A stretch of 64,000 bases of DNA from Aquarana catesbeiana (Eukaryota; Chordata; Amphibia; Anura; Ranidae). The stretch is taken from positions 330,020,539 to 330,084,538 of the forward strand of contig NC_133328.1 of the NCBI RefSeq assembly GCF_042186555.1. Direction: 5' to 3'. The notes under the pieces were generated by a model, which made no database searches, had not been told where the DNA came from, and saw nothing but the letters and a program-made list of their open reading frames with translations. This document shows, one piece after another, positions 54,068 to 64,000 of the stretch. Each line of letters begins with the position of its first letter. Position 1 is the stretch's first letter. The translations under genes were made by a program, and so were the position numbers.

Positions 54068-54428
54068 CATGTACAACTTCAAATACTCAACGGACACCCT
54101 CCACAGGCTAAGAAATACCTCAACACTACCAACCTCCATTAAAAGAATACTACGAAAAGAACAATTACTAAGGATCAATATACAACCAACCACCAAACAC
54201 AGGAAGACACCAATTCAACTACAACACTTAGCATGCGCCCTGATCAACACCAGATCTGCAGTCAAGCATGACTTCATCACCCAAAACAACATAGATTGCC
54301 TCTTCATCACGGAAAGCTGGATAACACCCGACTGCAACACCATCCTAACAGAATTGGTGCCTGAGAACTACAGCATCCTAACTGAGCATAGAATAGGAAA
54401 AAAAGGAGGAGGCCTAGCAGTGATCTTC
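54068..54428 (+). pseudogene. LINE H ORF2, N-terminal endonuclease part
   Basis: Frame starting MYNFKYSTDTLHRLRN and continuing to ACALINTRSAVKHDFIT, NNIDCLFITESWITPDCN (E of the TESW motif being catalytic in this family), ENYSILTEHRIGKKGGGLAV. It is broken by a retroposed insert exactly after codons for AVIF; the motif IF resumes at 54845. N-terminal endonuclease residues N-x-R-S are present as NTRS. Confidence 0.8.
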
Positions 54429-54838
54429 TTTTTTTTTTTTTTCCACATCAGCGAGCATTGCCAGCTGGCCTTAATCAGCGTAACATTCATGTAATGTCGC
54501 CAACTTAGATTCACATCATTGTGGATTTCTTTCTTTGTTTGTTTATTTGTTCATTTATTTTTTCCTTCTTTCACTTCATACTTTTGACAGAGATATAACG
54601 AACAATTATTTACCGCTTTATTAAATACCCTGTTGAAGGATTTCTTAGTCCGCTTATTCTCAGCTACTTAAAAGAAAAACGAGTTGTGTAAATCTTATTT
54701 CTCCCCTCCCGAGGGTACCCTGAGTGGGATCTATACTCACTGCACAACACGGAACAGGCCAGGTTGCAACGAGTATAAAAAGTACCGCCCGTCGATGGAA
54801 TCTAGGAGGACCTCGTGTATGGTGCTAGGCTATTGGGG
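54429..54838 (-). mobile_element. Retroposed sequence (SINE or processed transcript) with 14-bp target duplication
   Basis: Flanked by tagcagtgatcttc at 54415-54428 and 54839-54852. The plus strand starts with a T run (54429-54442), so the insert has an A tail on the minus strand and was made by target-primed reverse transcription. About 410 bp; the RNA-sense 5' half is GC-balanced (cctagattccatcgacgggc; ctcagggtaccctcgggagg) and the 3' half AT-rich with aaataaatgaacaaataaac. I recognise neither a tRNA, 5S nor 7SL head nor a protein. The parent RNA is unidentified. Confidence 0.8.
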
Positions 54839-54844
54839 TAGCAG

Positions 54845-56150
54845 TGATCTTCAAATCTCACCTTGCGCTCATCAAACCAACTCTACAGAACTCAGTGCCT
54901 TTCATGGAGACACTTACTCTACATCTTCAAACAACACCCCAAGACACCATTCACATACTGCTATGCTACAGACCACCAGGGCCGAAGACAAATCTCCTTA
55001 TACCCTTCACCAAATTAATTTCGATACACACCCTGAAAACCAAAAACTTTCTGGTACTCTGGGATTTCAACCTCTGGGCAAACTCCACCCAAGACCCCAT
55101 CGCCACCGCCTGCATTAATCAACTGAAAGAACTAGGTCTTCAGCAACTGATAAATGCTCCCACGCATGGTTCAGGACACATTCTGGACCTCATCTTCAAA
55201 CAAAAGATGGACATCAACATACTCGACAACGTACCGCTACCATAGATGGACCACCACGCTATCAAATTTAAAATAGCCACCAACACCACCCTCCAAAAAC
55301 CGAAAAAAAAATAACAACGCACTGGACCAGATCTCAGAAGAAACTACATTCGGAACTCTTCAAAACCACATTATCAAACAAAATAGCAATGCTAAATTTA
55401 AACCACTCAATGGAACAAACACTCAACTCCTTAAACAAGGCATTATTACAAACAGTCTCAGTCGCTCCGAAACGTAGAGCACCCATCCGCAAAAAAAATT
55501 CTGGATGGTTTAATGGCACCCTTACTTTACTAAAGCAGGAATGCAGAAGAGCTGAAAGAGCCTGGAGAAGAAATTCTACAAAGGAAAACCTCACAAACTA
55601 CAAAGCACTCACTAAGAAATATCACAAATCAATCTTCAAAGCAAAAAAAGAACATTTCTCAAACACCATCTCCAAAGCTTTAAACCGCCCTTGTGAACTT
55701 TTCAAACCAGTCGCTTAGACTATGAACCCTACCTGCCTAGAGCCCCCAGCAAACGAAACTCAAGAATTTTGCAATGAGCTATCAGATTTTTTTATTGACA
55801 AAATCGACAACATTCGGAAAATAATTCAACAGAAAAAAAACAACCAACCTCATTCAACTAAAGCAAAAAGAGGAAGTCAATATGAACATCACACAATCAC
55901 CGCATTTTTCGCTGATCACGATCACCACTGACACCACCAAAAACATGATCAGAGGCCTTTGAGACAGCACATCACCAAAGTACATAATTCCCACAAAACT
56001 CCTGAATGTTCCGACATCTTGGCTCCTACTATAACACATCTCATAAATCAGTCGTTCAAAGAAGGGTTTGTTCCGATCACCCTCAAGCTAGACATAGTCA
56101 AACCCCTCCTAAAGAAACCCAACCTCGACCCCAAAGACCCTAACTACTAG
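54845..56150 (+). pseudogene. LINE H ORF2, rest of endonuclease and start of RT
   Basis: Resumes IFKSHLALIKPTLQNSVPF, ILLCYRPPGPKTNLLIPF, FLVLWDFNLWANSTQDPI (the GDFN motif reads WDFN), LQQLINAPTHGSGHILDLIF and an M-DHHAIKF segment (SDH equivalent with changes). Further on: KKNSGWFNGTLTLLKQECRR, AERAWRRNSTKENLTNYKAL, KYHKSIFKAKKEHFSNTISK, FCNELSDFFIDKIDNIRKII, then an RT start ILAPTITHLINQSFKEGFVP and VKPLLKKPNLDPKDPNY just before YRP would be expected. Truncated there. Stops at about 55242, 55309 and 55718, plus frameshifts, occur. Confidence 0.82.
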
Positions 56151-56151
56151 A

Positions 56152-56540
56152 CATGTGCACACTGAAATATTTTGTTTCAGAATTTCGTTTTCGTCTGAAA
56201 AATATATTTATTTAGTTACTCCCGAAATTCATTTTTATTTATTTTGTTTCATTAAAAAATGCATTCATCCGAAAATCCGAAATAATTAAGGTTGAATCTG
56301 TCATTGAAGGCTTATGGTGTCTGTCCAATGTTCTAAGAAGATTCGACGGAGCAGCTAAACTGTACGATGCTACAATCGTATATTTCCGGTTGAATGTTCC
56401 GTCTACAAGCTTTAGTAGAATTCTAATGTTGTATGACACTAGTAATAATTATATTTAGGAGTTATTATTACTAGTCAACCAACATTAGAATTCTTCTATA
56501 GCCTATGGGCAGAGCATTTAACCATAAATGTCTGCTCGTG
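56152..56540. mobile_element. AT-rich MITE-like element with internal foldback
   Basis: Begins tagacatgtgcacactgaaa with reiterated tttcgttttcg-type motifs (tttgtttcagaatttcgttt), a pattern I recall from frog MITEs. A foldback at 56414-56500 pairs tagaattctaatgttg and actagtaataa with their complements around a short loop. Termini are not defined. Confidence 0.5.
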
Positions 56541-56859
56541 ACAACTGCAATACCAGCGAGACCATGCAATATAGAACGCACCAGAAAAGTTGGAGGCACA
56601 ATGAGAAATAAATAGAGCGAACAAATTGCAATCTATGCAAAAAGAATGGAAAGGAAAAAATATGAAAAAACATATACTAAAAAAAAGAAAAATAATAAAA
56701 ATAAATATAACACAAAATATCCAAAAATGGCAGTGATGTAAAATGAATAATCTATCTCTGCCAATTGGTCTGTTATTACTTTATTTGCATGGGTAACTAA
56801 CATAAGTATCAAGTATTCAAGTATTCCATGTATCAGTGCCCTGATTACAAGAAAGCCCA

Positions 56860-57335
56860 TCAGTGTCCATCGGTGCCACCAATCAGTGCCTATTAGTGCC
56901 ACCAATCAGTGCCCATCAGTGCCAGCAATCAATGCCTAAAAGTGATGCCAGTCAGTGTAGCCTTTCAGTGCCCATCAGTGCTACCCATCAATATCTCCCA
57001 TTAGTGCCTATCAGTAATGGCATCAGTGGTGCCCGTCAGGTTCCATCAGTGGCGCCCATCAGTGCCCATCGGTGCTGCCTATCCATGCTGCCTATCATTG
57101 CCCACCAGTGCTGCCCAACAGTGCCCACCACTGCCGCCTATCCATGCCCACCAGTGCTTCCTATCAGTGCCCATCAGTGTGACATATTATTCCACCCTCA
57201 TCAGTGCCACCAAAGCAGTGCCCATAAGTGCCACCTAATCAGTGCCCATAAGAGCTGCCTCATCAGTGCCCATCAGTGCAGCATATCAGTGCCCATCAGT
57301 GCAGCCTCATCAGCGCACATAAGTGAAGGAGAAAA
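56860..57335. repeat. Degenerate 17-20-bp tandem repeat (cagtgcccatcagtgccacc)
   Basis: About 470 bp of variable units with core catcagtgcc (gcccatcagtgctgcctatc, agtgcccaccactgccgcct and so on). It lies inside what is probably an inverted TTAA element ending at 57609. Open frames rich in Pro/Ser/His across it are artefacts of the repeat. Confidence 0.85.
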
Positions 57336-57609
57336 ATTACTTATTTACAAAATTTACTGATAGAAACTAAAAAAAGTATTTTTTTTTTCAAAATTTTCGG
57401 TCATTTTTCTTTTTTTTTTAAATAAAAATCCCAGCAGGGAATAAATACCACCAAAATAAAGCTCTATTTGTGTGAAGAAAAAAATAAAACAAATCTATTT
57501 GGGTACAGTGTTGCACGACCAATGCAATTGTCATTCAAAGTGCGACAGCGCTGAAAGCTGAAAAATGGCCTTGACAGGAAGGGAGAGAAAGTGTCTGGTA
57601 TTGAGGTGG
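57336..57609 (-). mobile_element. Third TTAA element, end region (inverted orientation)
   Basis: The minus strand reads ccacctcaataccagacact from a TTAA at 57610-57613, then aatggccatttttc-like, cactttgaatgacaattgca, gcaacactgtacccaaatag and acaaatagagctttattttg, matching the ends at 4170 and 31418. The distal end and its TTAA are not identified; the tandem repeat at 56860-57335 may be its interior. Confidence 0.75.
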
Positions 57610-57674
57610 TTAAGTTGAATGCTTCTAGCAACTTTGTGAAGCCAGAACCTGGTAAGTTGCTTAGATCCCTTGCC

Positions 57675-57744
57675 TTTTTTTGTTTCAATAATTTTTATTG
57701 AGTTTTCAAAGATAAGTAATAAACGTCAAATAAACACAAATGTT
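57675..57744 (-). mobile_element. LINE F: 3' end of another minus-strand LINE (continues at 63916)
   Basis: tttgtttcaataatttttat then tgagttttcaaag resembles the 3' termini of the LINEs above read on the minus strand (AATAAAAATTATTGAAAC). It is interrupted by LINE E and continues at 63916-64000 off the right edge. No coding part is in the window. Confidence 0.5.
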
Positions 57745-57885
57745 GGGGGCGTGGCCGGATGTGAGCGAGGCAGCTAGCACCTTTACAGAGCTCCGTCTAT
57801 CCTGAGCACGATCCGCTGTGTTGGAGCAACATACTCCGTTCCACAACAGCTCCGGAACCTGGGGGAAGGTGAGAGGATCACAGCG

Positions 57886-58839
57886 ATGCCCTCCACGGCC
57901 TCTAAAATGCTCCAGAAGGGGCACACTGATCAGCGCCAGACCCGCTCCACTAAGGGGACGGACAGAGGCTCCGCCCCCGCCATCTTGTCTTCCCGGAAGT
58001 CTGAACAGCGCGCCAAACAAGCCACATCCAGGATGGCGCAGACAGAGGATACAGAGGAGCTGCTGGCTGACACAGACACGGCTGAGGAACAAACAGTAGC
58101 GGTGGATGCGGATGTGATCACCAGGCCTATCCTGGAGGCTATTAGTGCCAGCAAGTCAGAGTTAATGGGGAGAATAGACCATCTGTCATCTGAATGCACA
58201 CTGATCAGGCACGACCTAGACAAAATCAGAGGACGCCTTACTACAGTGGAGGACAGAGTGTCAGGGGTTGAAGATACCTCCCATACCCAGAGCACCCAGC
58301 TTGCTGAACTCCGTGGCCTAGTCAGTTCCCTTCAGCGCAGAGCAGACGACGCTGAAGACTGCCAAAGAAGAAACAATATCAGGGTGGTCGGCTTGCCTGA
58401 GGGTACAGAGGGGGATAGACCTGCACTTTTTGCTGAAAAGTTCTTTGCCAAACTCCTCTCACTGGAAGATTTACCCCCCACATACGTAGTGGAGAGAGCG
58501 CACAGGGTCCCCACTGGTAAAAGACCACCAGGAGCTTTCCCTAGACCCTTCTTGGTTAGGTTCCTAAATTACAGGGACAGAGACCTGATCCTGACACAAT
58601 CCAGAAAGGCCAAAGAGATGAAATATGAAAATGCCAAGATAATGCTGTTCCCAGATTTTTCTGCAGCCACGCAACAACAGCGCCGTTCCTTCAATGATGT
58701 CCGCAGAAGACTGCGTGAAAAAGAGGTGCAGTACAGCATGCTATATCCAAGCAGGCTCCGGATACAATATAAAGGAAATGTGAGATTTTTTGATAACCCC
58801 GCGGAAGCGTGCGACTGGATGGATAAAGAACTCTCCTAA
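57886..58839 (+). CDS. LINE E ORF1: coiled-coil/RRM RNA-binding protein, intact
   Basis: A 317-codon frame from MPSTASKMLQKGHTDQ. Basic Ser/Thr-rich N terminus (1 to about 50), an acidic stretch, then a coiled coil at about 88-160 (MGRIDHLSSECTLIRHDLDK, RLTTVEDRVSGVEDT, LRGLVSSLQRRADDAED). The RRM starts at 162 (RNNIRVVGLPEGTEGDRPAL) and continues with VERAHRVPTG, PRPFLVRFLNYRDRDLIL. A C-terminal domain (IMLFPDFSAATQQQRRSFND, YPSRLRIQYKGNVRFF) ends at S317. No lesion is seen. Role as for the L1 family: an RNA-coating chaperone acting in the element ribonucleoprotein. Confidence 0.94.
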   Translation: MPSTASKMLQKGHTDQRQTRSTKGTDRGSAPAILSSRKSEQRAKQATSRMAQTEDTEELLADTDTAEEQTVAVDADVITRPILEAISASKSELMGRIDHLSSECTLIRHDLDKIRGRLTTVEDRVSGVEDTSHTQSTQLAELRGLVSSLQRRADDAEDCQRRNNIRVVGLPEGTEGDRPALFAEKFFAKLLSLEDLPPTYVVERAHRVPTGKRPPGAFPRPFLVRFLNYRDRDLILTQSRKAKEMKYENAKIMLFPDFSAATQQQRRSFNDVRRRLREKEVQYSMLYPSRLRIQYKGNVRFFDNPAEACDWMDKELS

Positions 58840-59777
58840 ATGCAGATTATGAAAAATTGTGCCCGGATGGTCCATTGTTGTTTAACTTCCTTCAAGGGCA
58901 TAACTATTAAAGGCAAGGATGGGAGTTTCTAACCCCCAAAACCCGCTGTTGGAGAGAGTAACAAGCCACTTGGCTCTTGGTCGCATCTTCAGTCACGAGG
59001 GCGTACCCTACACTATTGTAAAAGTAATGACACGTGCTCTTGGAAACATCATCACCATATTTCAGAGGAGTATTGCCTATATCGGTGGGGTCAGCGAATC
59101 CGGTGTCTTCCATACTCCAGGAACCAGCAAAGTTGGGTGGTATGACAGTAGTCCTAACAACCTTACTGGTTGTTCCGTTCACTTGGTGCCTTACTTTTTC
59201 ATATTTTGTTTTTCCTCCCTTTTCTATATATATATTTTTCTTTTATATATTTTTTAATTTTTAATTTTATTTTCAATGCTCCGCCATTGTCCTTATCTTC
59301 TACTATGCTGCGGTTTCATCTTGTTAATAGAAAGGTTTTGAGCCCCTAGAGTTGGTGTCACATGGAGGACAATTATTTAGTTCTACTTACCTTAAAATTC
59401 TCCAGTTGGTTGATCCCAGAGAAAGGGTTCTCTATACAAGTCCCCAACATTCTTAAATGTTCACACGCTCCACAACTTATGACAATCGGAGCTCCATGAG
59501 GGTTGGAGTTTTAAAGAGAGCTGCCAGACTTTCGATGGATGCGGCAGATGCCCGCTGTGATTTTTTGTTCGTTGTTTTTTGGGATAAAGCTACATGCCAG
59601 ACTTTTTTGTGTTTTGTTGGGGTTGTTTACTGGTATAATAGCAGGGGGGAGGGAATAAGAAACTTGTCACGGCTCAGATTCATAAATTTGATGTAGAGTA
59701 TATTATAATATGGTTTGCAGTATGCAGGAGGGGGGAGTGTTCTTCTATATGTGGTCACAGATATTTTTTGCACTACA

Positions 59778-61141
59778 ATGACTGGGACCGCTAAACTGCA
59801 CATTGTATCTTGGAACGTCAGAGGCCTGAACCATAAGTTTAAAAGGGCATCTGTGATAAGTTTAAAAGGGCATCTGTGTTTCAATACCTAAAGCAATCAA
59901 AACCTCACATTGTGTTCTTGCAGGAGACACACTTGGATGGTAGCAAGGTGCTGTCTTTACGCAAACCGTGGATACAAAAGGCGATCCATTCCACCTATTC
60001 CACTTTTGCTAGAGGAGTGTCGATGCTGGTTAGTAGGGCAATTCCATGTAATATACACCAGATTATAACTGACCCTAATGGTCGGTATGTGGCAGTGGTA
60101 ATGGATGTGTTCTACACTAAGATACTGCTAGTGAATGTTTACATTTCCCCTCCATTTCAGGTTCAGCTTCTATATGACCTGCTGACCCGATTGGCTCAAT
60201 TTCTGCATCTCCCTTTACTCCTGATGGGAGATTTCAATGCTGCGTTGGACTCTTCTAATCCGGGTAGAGTGAGCTCGGCGGACCTGTGTGGATGGGCCTC
60301 CACGGCGGGTTTAACGGAGTTGTGGAGATGGAAGCATCCTACAGACAGAAGCTACTCTCACCTATCATTGACACACAGGTCGGCATCAAGAATTGATCTA
60401 GCCTTTGGTAATAATAACTTATTACAGTATGTGGAAAATGTTGACTATCTGGTGGGGAGCATCTCCGATCATAATCCTCTTTCTCTTGCGCTGTCCCTTC
60501 CGGCCGGAGCAAGGGGGGGAGGATGGCGCCTTTCGGCTAGTTGGTTGCAAAATGAGCAGGTGACGGCCCACCTAGAGGGATCCATAAAGTCATACTGGTC
60601 AAAAAACACTGACTCTACTGAGCCACCAATGGTTTGGGATGCTTTTAAAGCAGTAACTAGAGGTGAATGTATATCAGCTATCAAAACTGTTAGAGTTAAT
60701 GAAAATGAGGAATTGGACACCCTGAAACAGTACGAGAGGCAGTGCGCGGAGGTTCATGCGGGGTCTCCATCTGGGACCTCCTATGAATCACTGCTGGAGG
60801 CAAGAAGGCGATTGTCCTTACATGTGAAAAGTATAACTAGTTCTGAAATGACAAGAGCGGCTCACATGGTGTTTGCAGAGGGGGACAAGAATGGTAAGCT
60901 CCTGGCTATGCTGGTGGCGGATCGATTGCCCTCTGCTCATATCCCAGTTATTAGGAACGGGCAGGGTACTCTGGTTAGGGACCCGTCCGCCATAATGCAG
61001 GAGTTTATTGATTTTTTCTCCTCCCTGTACTCACCGATCCCAGAGTATGACACAGATGCTATGTCTGAGCTATTGGAGTTTACCCATCCCGAAGCTGTCG
61101 TATGGGGACCGTCAAATACTCGAAGCAAACATAACAGTTAA
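59778..61141 (+). pseudogene. LINE E ORF2, endonuclease and pre-RT part with 23-bp frameshifting duplication
   Basis: ATG at 59778 (MTGTAKLHIVSWNVRGLNHK). A perfect 23-bp tandem duplication (59833-59855 = 59856-59878) then shifts the frame, giving a stop within about 40 codons. From 59876 a 421-codon frame carries the rest: FQYLKQSKPHIVFLQETHLD, LLVNVYISPPFQ, LLLMGDFNAALDSSN (catalytic D and N), ASRIDLAFGNN, GSISDHNPLSLAL (SDH) and a pre-RT linker. It ends at 61141 by a second frame change, about 61090-61110. The duplication is a clean, recent inactivating lesion. Confidence 0.92.
59833..59878. repeat. Perfect 23-bp tandem duplication in LINE E ORF2
   Basis: The unit ataagtttaaaagggcatct plus gtg occurs twice head to tail. 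Length is not divisible by 3, so it shifts ORF2. Perfect identity of the copies implies a recent event. Confidence 0.97.
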
Positions 61142-63531
61142 AGAGATACAGGCCGCAATATTTGCCTTCCCGCCTAATAAGGCTCCTGGGCCGGATGGGT
61201 TTCCCATAAATTTCTACAAAGCCAATGTGGAGCAGCTAGCGAGTAGGCTTGGCTGGCTAATGGAGTACTGTCACCAGAATTCCTCCTTACCAAGCTCCAT
61301 GTTGGAGGCATATATGATTCTGTTGTTGAAACCAGGGAAGGACCCGACAGAATGCGCGTCGTATAGACCAATAGCACTTTTGAACACAGACTTAAAGATT
61401 TTAACCAAAATACTAGCGACAAGACTGGCCATGGTGATACCGGCCTTAGTTAATATTGACCAGACGGGATTTATGCCAGGCAAATCTACAGACACAAACT
61501 TGAGAAGACTGTTCAACCACTTGCAGTTGCCACAGACTCAGATACAAGGATAGTGGTTTCCATAGATATAGAAAAAGCCTTTGACTCCGTTGACTGGAAG
61601 TATATGCTCAAGGTGCTGGAGGTCATGGGTTTCGTCCACATTTTAGGAAATGGATCTCTATGCTTTACAGGAATCCAAAGGTTGCCATACGATTAGGATC
61701 TACAGTGTCCCCATATTTTGAAGTGGGTAGAGGAACAAGACAGGGATGTCCATTATCCCCGTTTCTTTTTGCACTAGTAATGGAGCCAATGGCTATAGCT
61801 CTTAGGTCCTCTGGTAGTGTGGGGGCTATTAAAGTGGGTACTATTCATGAAACCTTGGCCTTATATGCTGACGACATGCTCCTGTTTCTTGACGACCCTG
61901 GGAAATCCTTAAAAGCAGTTTTAGATATTTTAAATAAATTTTCCCTTTTCTCAGGGCTCAGGGTGAATTGGAGTAAGTCGTCCATATTGCCTATAGATGT
62001 TAAAGCAAAGGAAGGGGCGGACCCAGATCTTCAATTACAATGGGTGGACACTATTAAATACCTCGGGGTCAAAATAACGGCGAAAATACAGGACTACTAC
62101 ACACTAAATTTACTCCCACTAATAACTCTCCTTAAGCAAAAAGTACAGTCATGGGTTAAACTACCCCTTTCTTTGATGGGCAGAATATGTCTTTTAAAAA
62201 TGAAAATCCTTCCGGTAATTTTATATTTTCTCAGACATGCTCCGGTCTGGATACCAAAGACTTATTTCAAGCGTTTAGACAGCCTGGTAGGGTCATTTCT
62301 ATGGGCTCCTAAGTCCCCCCGGGTGGAACTAAAAGTGCTTCAAGAGCCGAGTGCACAGGGAGGGTTGGCTTTACCGGACTGGTATAAGTATTATCTGGCG
62401 GGGCAAATGGTTTTTGCTCGCAGATGGCTAATATCAGATGATGGGGATGTGGCCACAGTTTTGGAAGCGGCTCATCTTGGGTCATATGAAAGCCTACGAT
62501 TGGCCTTGTTTAGGGGCACAAAAACAGATTTACCTCTCACACTGTCAATGATAGCTACAATTAGGGCTTGGGGAATGGCAGTAAAATTATCATCTCCTAG
62601 TTATCAGGGGATGTCGCCATCCTCCCCGCTGTGGATGAATTCCCGACTGCCACATTTTTACAATATGCCGGACCCTGTGATATGGGCAGCCAAGGGTGTT
62701 AAGACACTTAAAGACATTACCTCATTTGGTGAACTTTTGACTTTTCCTCAACTTAAGGCCAGACATGACTTACCTAACTCATACTTTTTTAGATTCCTCC
62801 AACTCAGACACGCATACCAAACACAATTCAAGGAGTTAAGGGTGGAGTCTCTGCCTTCGGCACTAGAGTCTATGCTTTCCATGGAGGACCTGCCAAAAAC
62901 CCTCTCAACAACTTATAAAGAATTCTTCAAAACTACTCCCAAGGCGGTACTTAAATGTAGAACTAGTTGGGAGTAAGAGGTTCCGGAATTACAGGGGGAG
63001 GATTGGGATGATCTATGGGCGCAACCGTTTAATCATCTAGTCTCTGCGAGAGATAGACTGATACAGTTTAAATATCTACATAGAAGCTACTATACACCGG
63101 CTAGGATTGCAAAATTATATGGTAGTGACTCGGCAAAGTGCTGGAGGTGCTCTTTCTCTCCAGCTAATTTGGAGCACATATTCTGGTCATGCCCACTCAT
63201 TCAAGTTTATTGGAAGGAAATAATACAATGTATCTCAGAGCTGATATCAGTACCCATCCCAGTGTCAATCAAGGTTTGCTTGTTGGGTCTGGTGGATGAA
63301 GTGGTCCCAACCAGGGCTCTGAGAACGTTACTTACCATCCTCCTGTTTTATGGGAAAAAGGCTATTTTACTTAAATGGAAGAATAAGAATGCTCCAGAGA
63401 GTGGGTTTTGGAAACAGTTAGTCAATGGAATGTTACCATTTTACAAATCCACGTACAGAGCGAGAGGTTGTGAGAAAAAGTTCGATCAAATATGGAGGAT
63501 ATGGTGGGAAGCTGATACTACTGTGGGCTAG
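61142..63531 (+). pseudogene. LINE E ORF2, reverse transcriptase and C-terminal region
   Basis: The frame 61008-61553 holds NKAPGPDGFPINFYKANVEQ, SYRPIALLNTDLKILTKILA and DQTGFMPGKSTDTNLRRL. A shift precedes VSIDIEKAFDSVDWKYML (first catalytic Asp, about 61565). The 438-codon frame 61660-62976 has RGTRQGCPLSPFLFALVMEP, the catalytic YADD at 61864-61875, SLMGRICLLKMKILPVILYF and the thumb/connection. After a stop at about 62974 the C-terminal Cys/His motif appears (CWRCSFSPANLEHIFWSCP, about 63138-63195), and the frame 63169-63531 closes the ORF. Three to four lesions; the catalytic residues themselves are unaltered. Confidence 0.93.
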
Positions 63532-63915
63532 GTGACACTTCCACAAAATTTAATGGGTAAAGGATAAATCCTTGTTGAGAAGGTTTAAAGGTGAAATATA
63601 ATATGTGCACACACAGCAGTGTTAGTAGGTATGAGGTTGTAGAAGCTGAAGATGAAATTACTGTGATACCACAAATGGATTATATGTAAGTGTAAAATAC
63701 AATTGACAATAATTTAGGCAGTGTATATACCTGAGCCGTGACAAGTCAGAGGGCGGGGGGGGGGGGTAAGGGGTATTGGTTAGGATAGAAGTGTATATGT
63801 TAGAATTAGGCATGTTAGGCCCTGCGAGGCCAAGTAACTGGGATAGTGTCACATTGACACACCCAGCTGTATTTATGCTATTGAAAAAACTTAATAAAAA
63901 GAAATTAAAAAAAAA
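63532..63915 (+). other. LINE E 3' UTR
   Basis: About 380 bp after the ORF2 stop, with a G tract (gggcggggggggggggtaagg, about 63753) on a T/G-rich background, then aataaaaagaaatt and the A tract. G-rich tracts in L1 3' UTRs are known to form quadruplexes; here only the G run is visible. Confidence 0.7.
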
Positions 63916-64000
63916 AAATAAACACAAATGTTACACTGTATGATAGAATGACAATGTATATACAGAGGGTACAAAGGTAGGACATAGATGTTTCCTACAA
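63916..64000 (-). mobile_element. LINE F continuation to the window edge
   Basis: The right copy of the LINE E target duplication followed by acactgtatgatagaatgac, taken to be the resumed 3' UTR of LINE F. No coding sequence is reached before the edge. Confidence 0.45.

Larger units (their letters stand above)
52640..56150 (+). mobile_element. LINE H: CR1/L2/Rex-like non-LTR retrotransposon, 3'-incomplete
   Basis: A plus-strand element with duplicated 5' units, an endonuclease and the start of the RT, ending abruptly at about 56150 where unrelated DNA (acatgtgcacactgaa) follows. The endonuclease style (TRSAVKHDFI...DCLFITESWI...) differs from the L1/Tx1 copies (NVQGIN...FLQETHF) and is that of CR1, L2, Rex1 and relatives. 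It contains a retroposed insert at 54429-54838. Confidence 0.78.
57745..63915 (+). mobile_element. LINE E: full-length L1/Tx1-type retrotransposon
   Basis: Bounded by a 17-bp target duplication aaataaacacaaatgtt at 57728-57744 and 63916-63932. It starts gggggcgtggccggatgtga, has a short 5' UTR (about 140 bp), ORF1 (57886-58839), a 0.9-kb spacer, ORF2 (59778-63531) and a 3' UTR ending aataaaaagaaatt plus an A tract. Total 6171 bp. ORF1 is intact; ORF2 has a small number of lesions, so the copy is fairly young. Confidence 0.94.

Noticed and set aside
56863..57360. 165-codon plus frame rich in Ser/Pro/Gln/His
   Set aside because: It is the translation of the degenerate catcagtgcc tandem repeat.
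1..64000. CRISPR array, bacterial defence or biosynthetic operon
   Set aside because: The tandem repeats have no spacer-repeat architecture and no cas-like or operonic genes occur; splice sites, LINEs and polyadenylation signals are eukaryotic.

Overview
This is eukaryotic, repeat-dominated DNA, most likely from a frog, probably a true frog (Ranidae). The grounds are several L1/Tx1-type LINEs with a coiled-coil/RRM ORF1 and an APE-endonuclease/reverse-transcriptase ORF2, PIF/Harbinger elements whose ends read TGCCCTGTACACACGAT, TTAA-flanked elements ending in CCACTTG, hAT elements starting CAGGGG, and a Penelope-type hammerhead ribozyme. The assignment rests on remembered repeat families and was not searched. 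I see no convincing single-copy host gene, no bacterial operon, no CRISPR array and no tRNA or rRNA gene. Essentially every long reading frame belongs to a transposon or to a tandem repeat.

Layout. 1-7.2 kb: remains of an autonomous PIF/Harbinger transposon. These are a MADF-domain exon, a second gene's C-terminal exons, and a minus-strand DDE transposase in three exons, the middle junction split by a TTAA-flanked element that carries a minisatellite. 7.2-19.9 kb: an unclassified repeat dissected by a 4-kb hAT-like element, nearly all of it a 35-bp minisatellite with higher-order structure, and by LINE A, which is full length with a 15-bp target duplication. 19.9-26.5 kb: LINE B, full length but decayed. 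26.5-31.4 kb: MITEs, foldbacks and AT-rich DNA without genes. 31.4-38.2 kb: a three-level nest, in which a TTAA element holds 5'-truncated LINE C, which holds a 1.7-kb palindrome with two divergent promoter-like regions. 38.2-40 kb: Harbinger MITE and other repeats. 40.0-49.7 kb: LINE D with a 19-bp target duplication, interrupted by a young LTR element (7 differences between its 643-bp LTRs) and by a 282-bp hAT MITE. 49.7-50.2 kb: a repeat with the hammerhead motif. 50.2-52.6 kb: a LINE 3' fragment (G) and an LTR with adjoining internal sequence. 52.6-56.15 kb: a CR1/L2/Rex-like LINE H with duplicated 5' units, split by a retroposed sequence. 56.15-57.7 kb: MITE and TTAA-element debris. 57.7-63.9 kb: LINE E with a 17-bp target duplication, intact ORF1 and an ORF2 broken partly by a 23-bp tandem duplication, inserted into the 3' end of a further minus-strand LINE F that runs off the right edge.

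Functionally this is a stratified record of retrotransposition and cut-and-paste transposition rather than a cooperating gene set. LINE A (ORF1 intact, ORF2 open through the RT) and LINE E (ORF1 intact) are the best-preserved autonomous elements. Most novel to my eye are a 473-codon ORF without pol domains inside the short LTR element, the palindrome with divergent CRE-like/GC-box/TATA promoters, the hAT element filled with higher-order minisatellite, and the hammerhead ribozyme motif.
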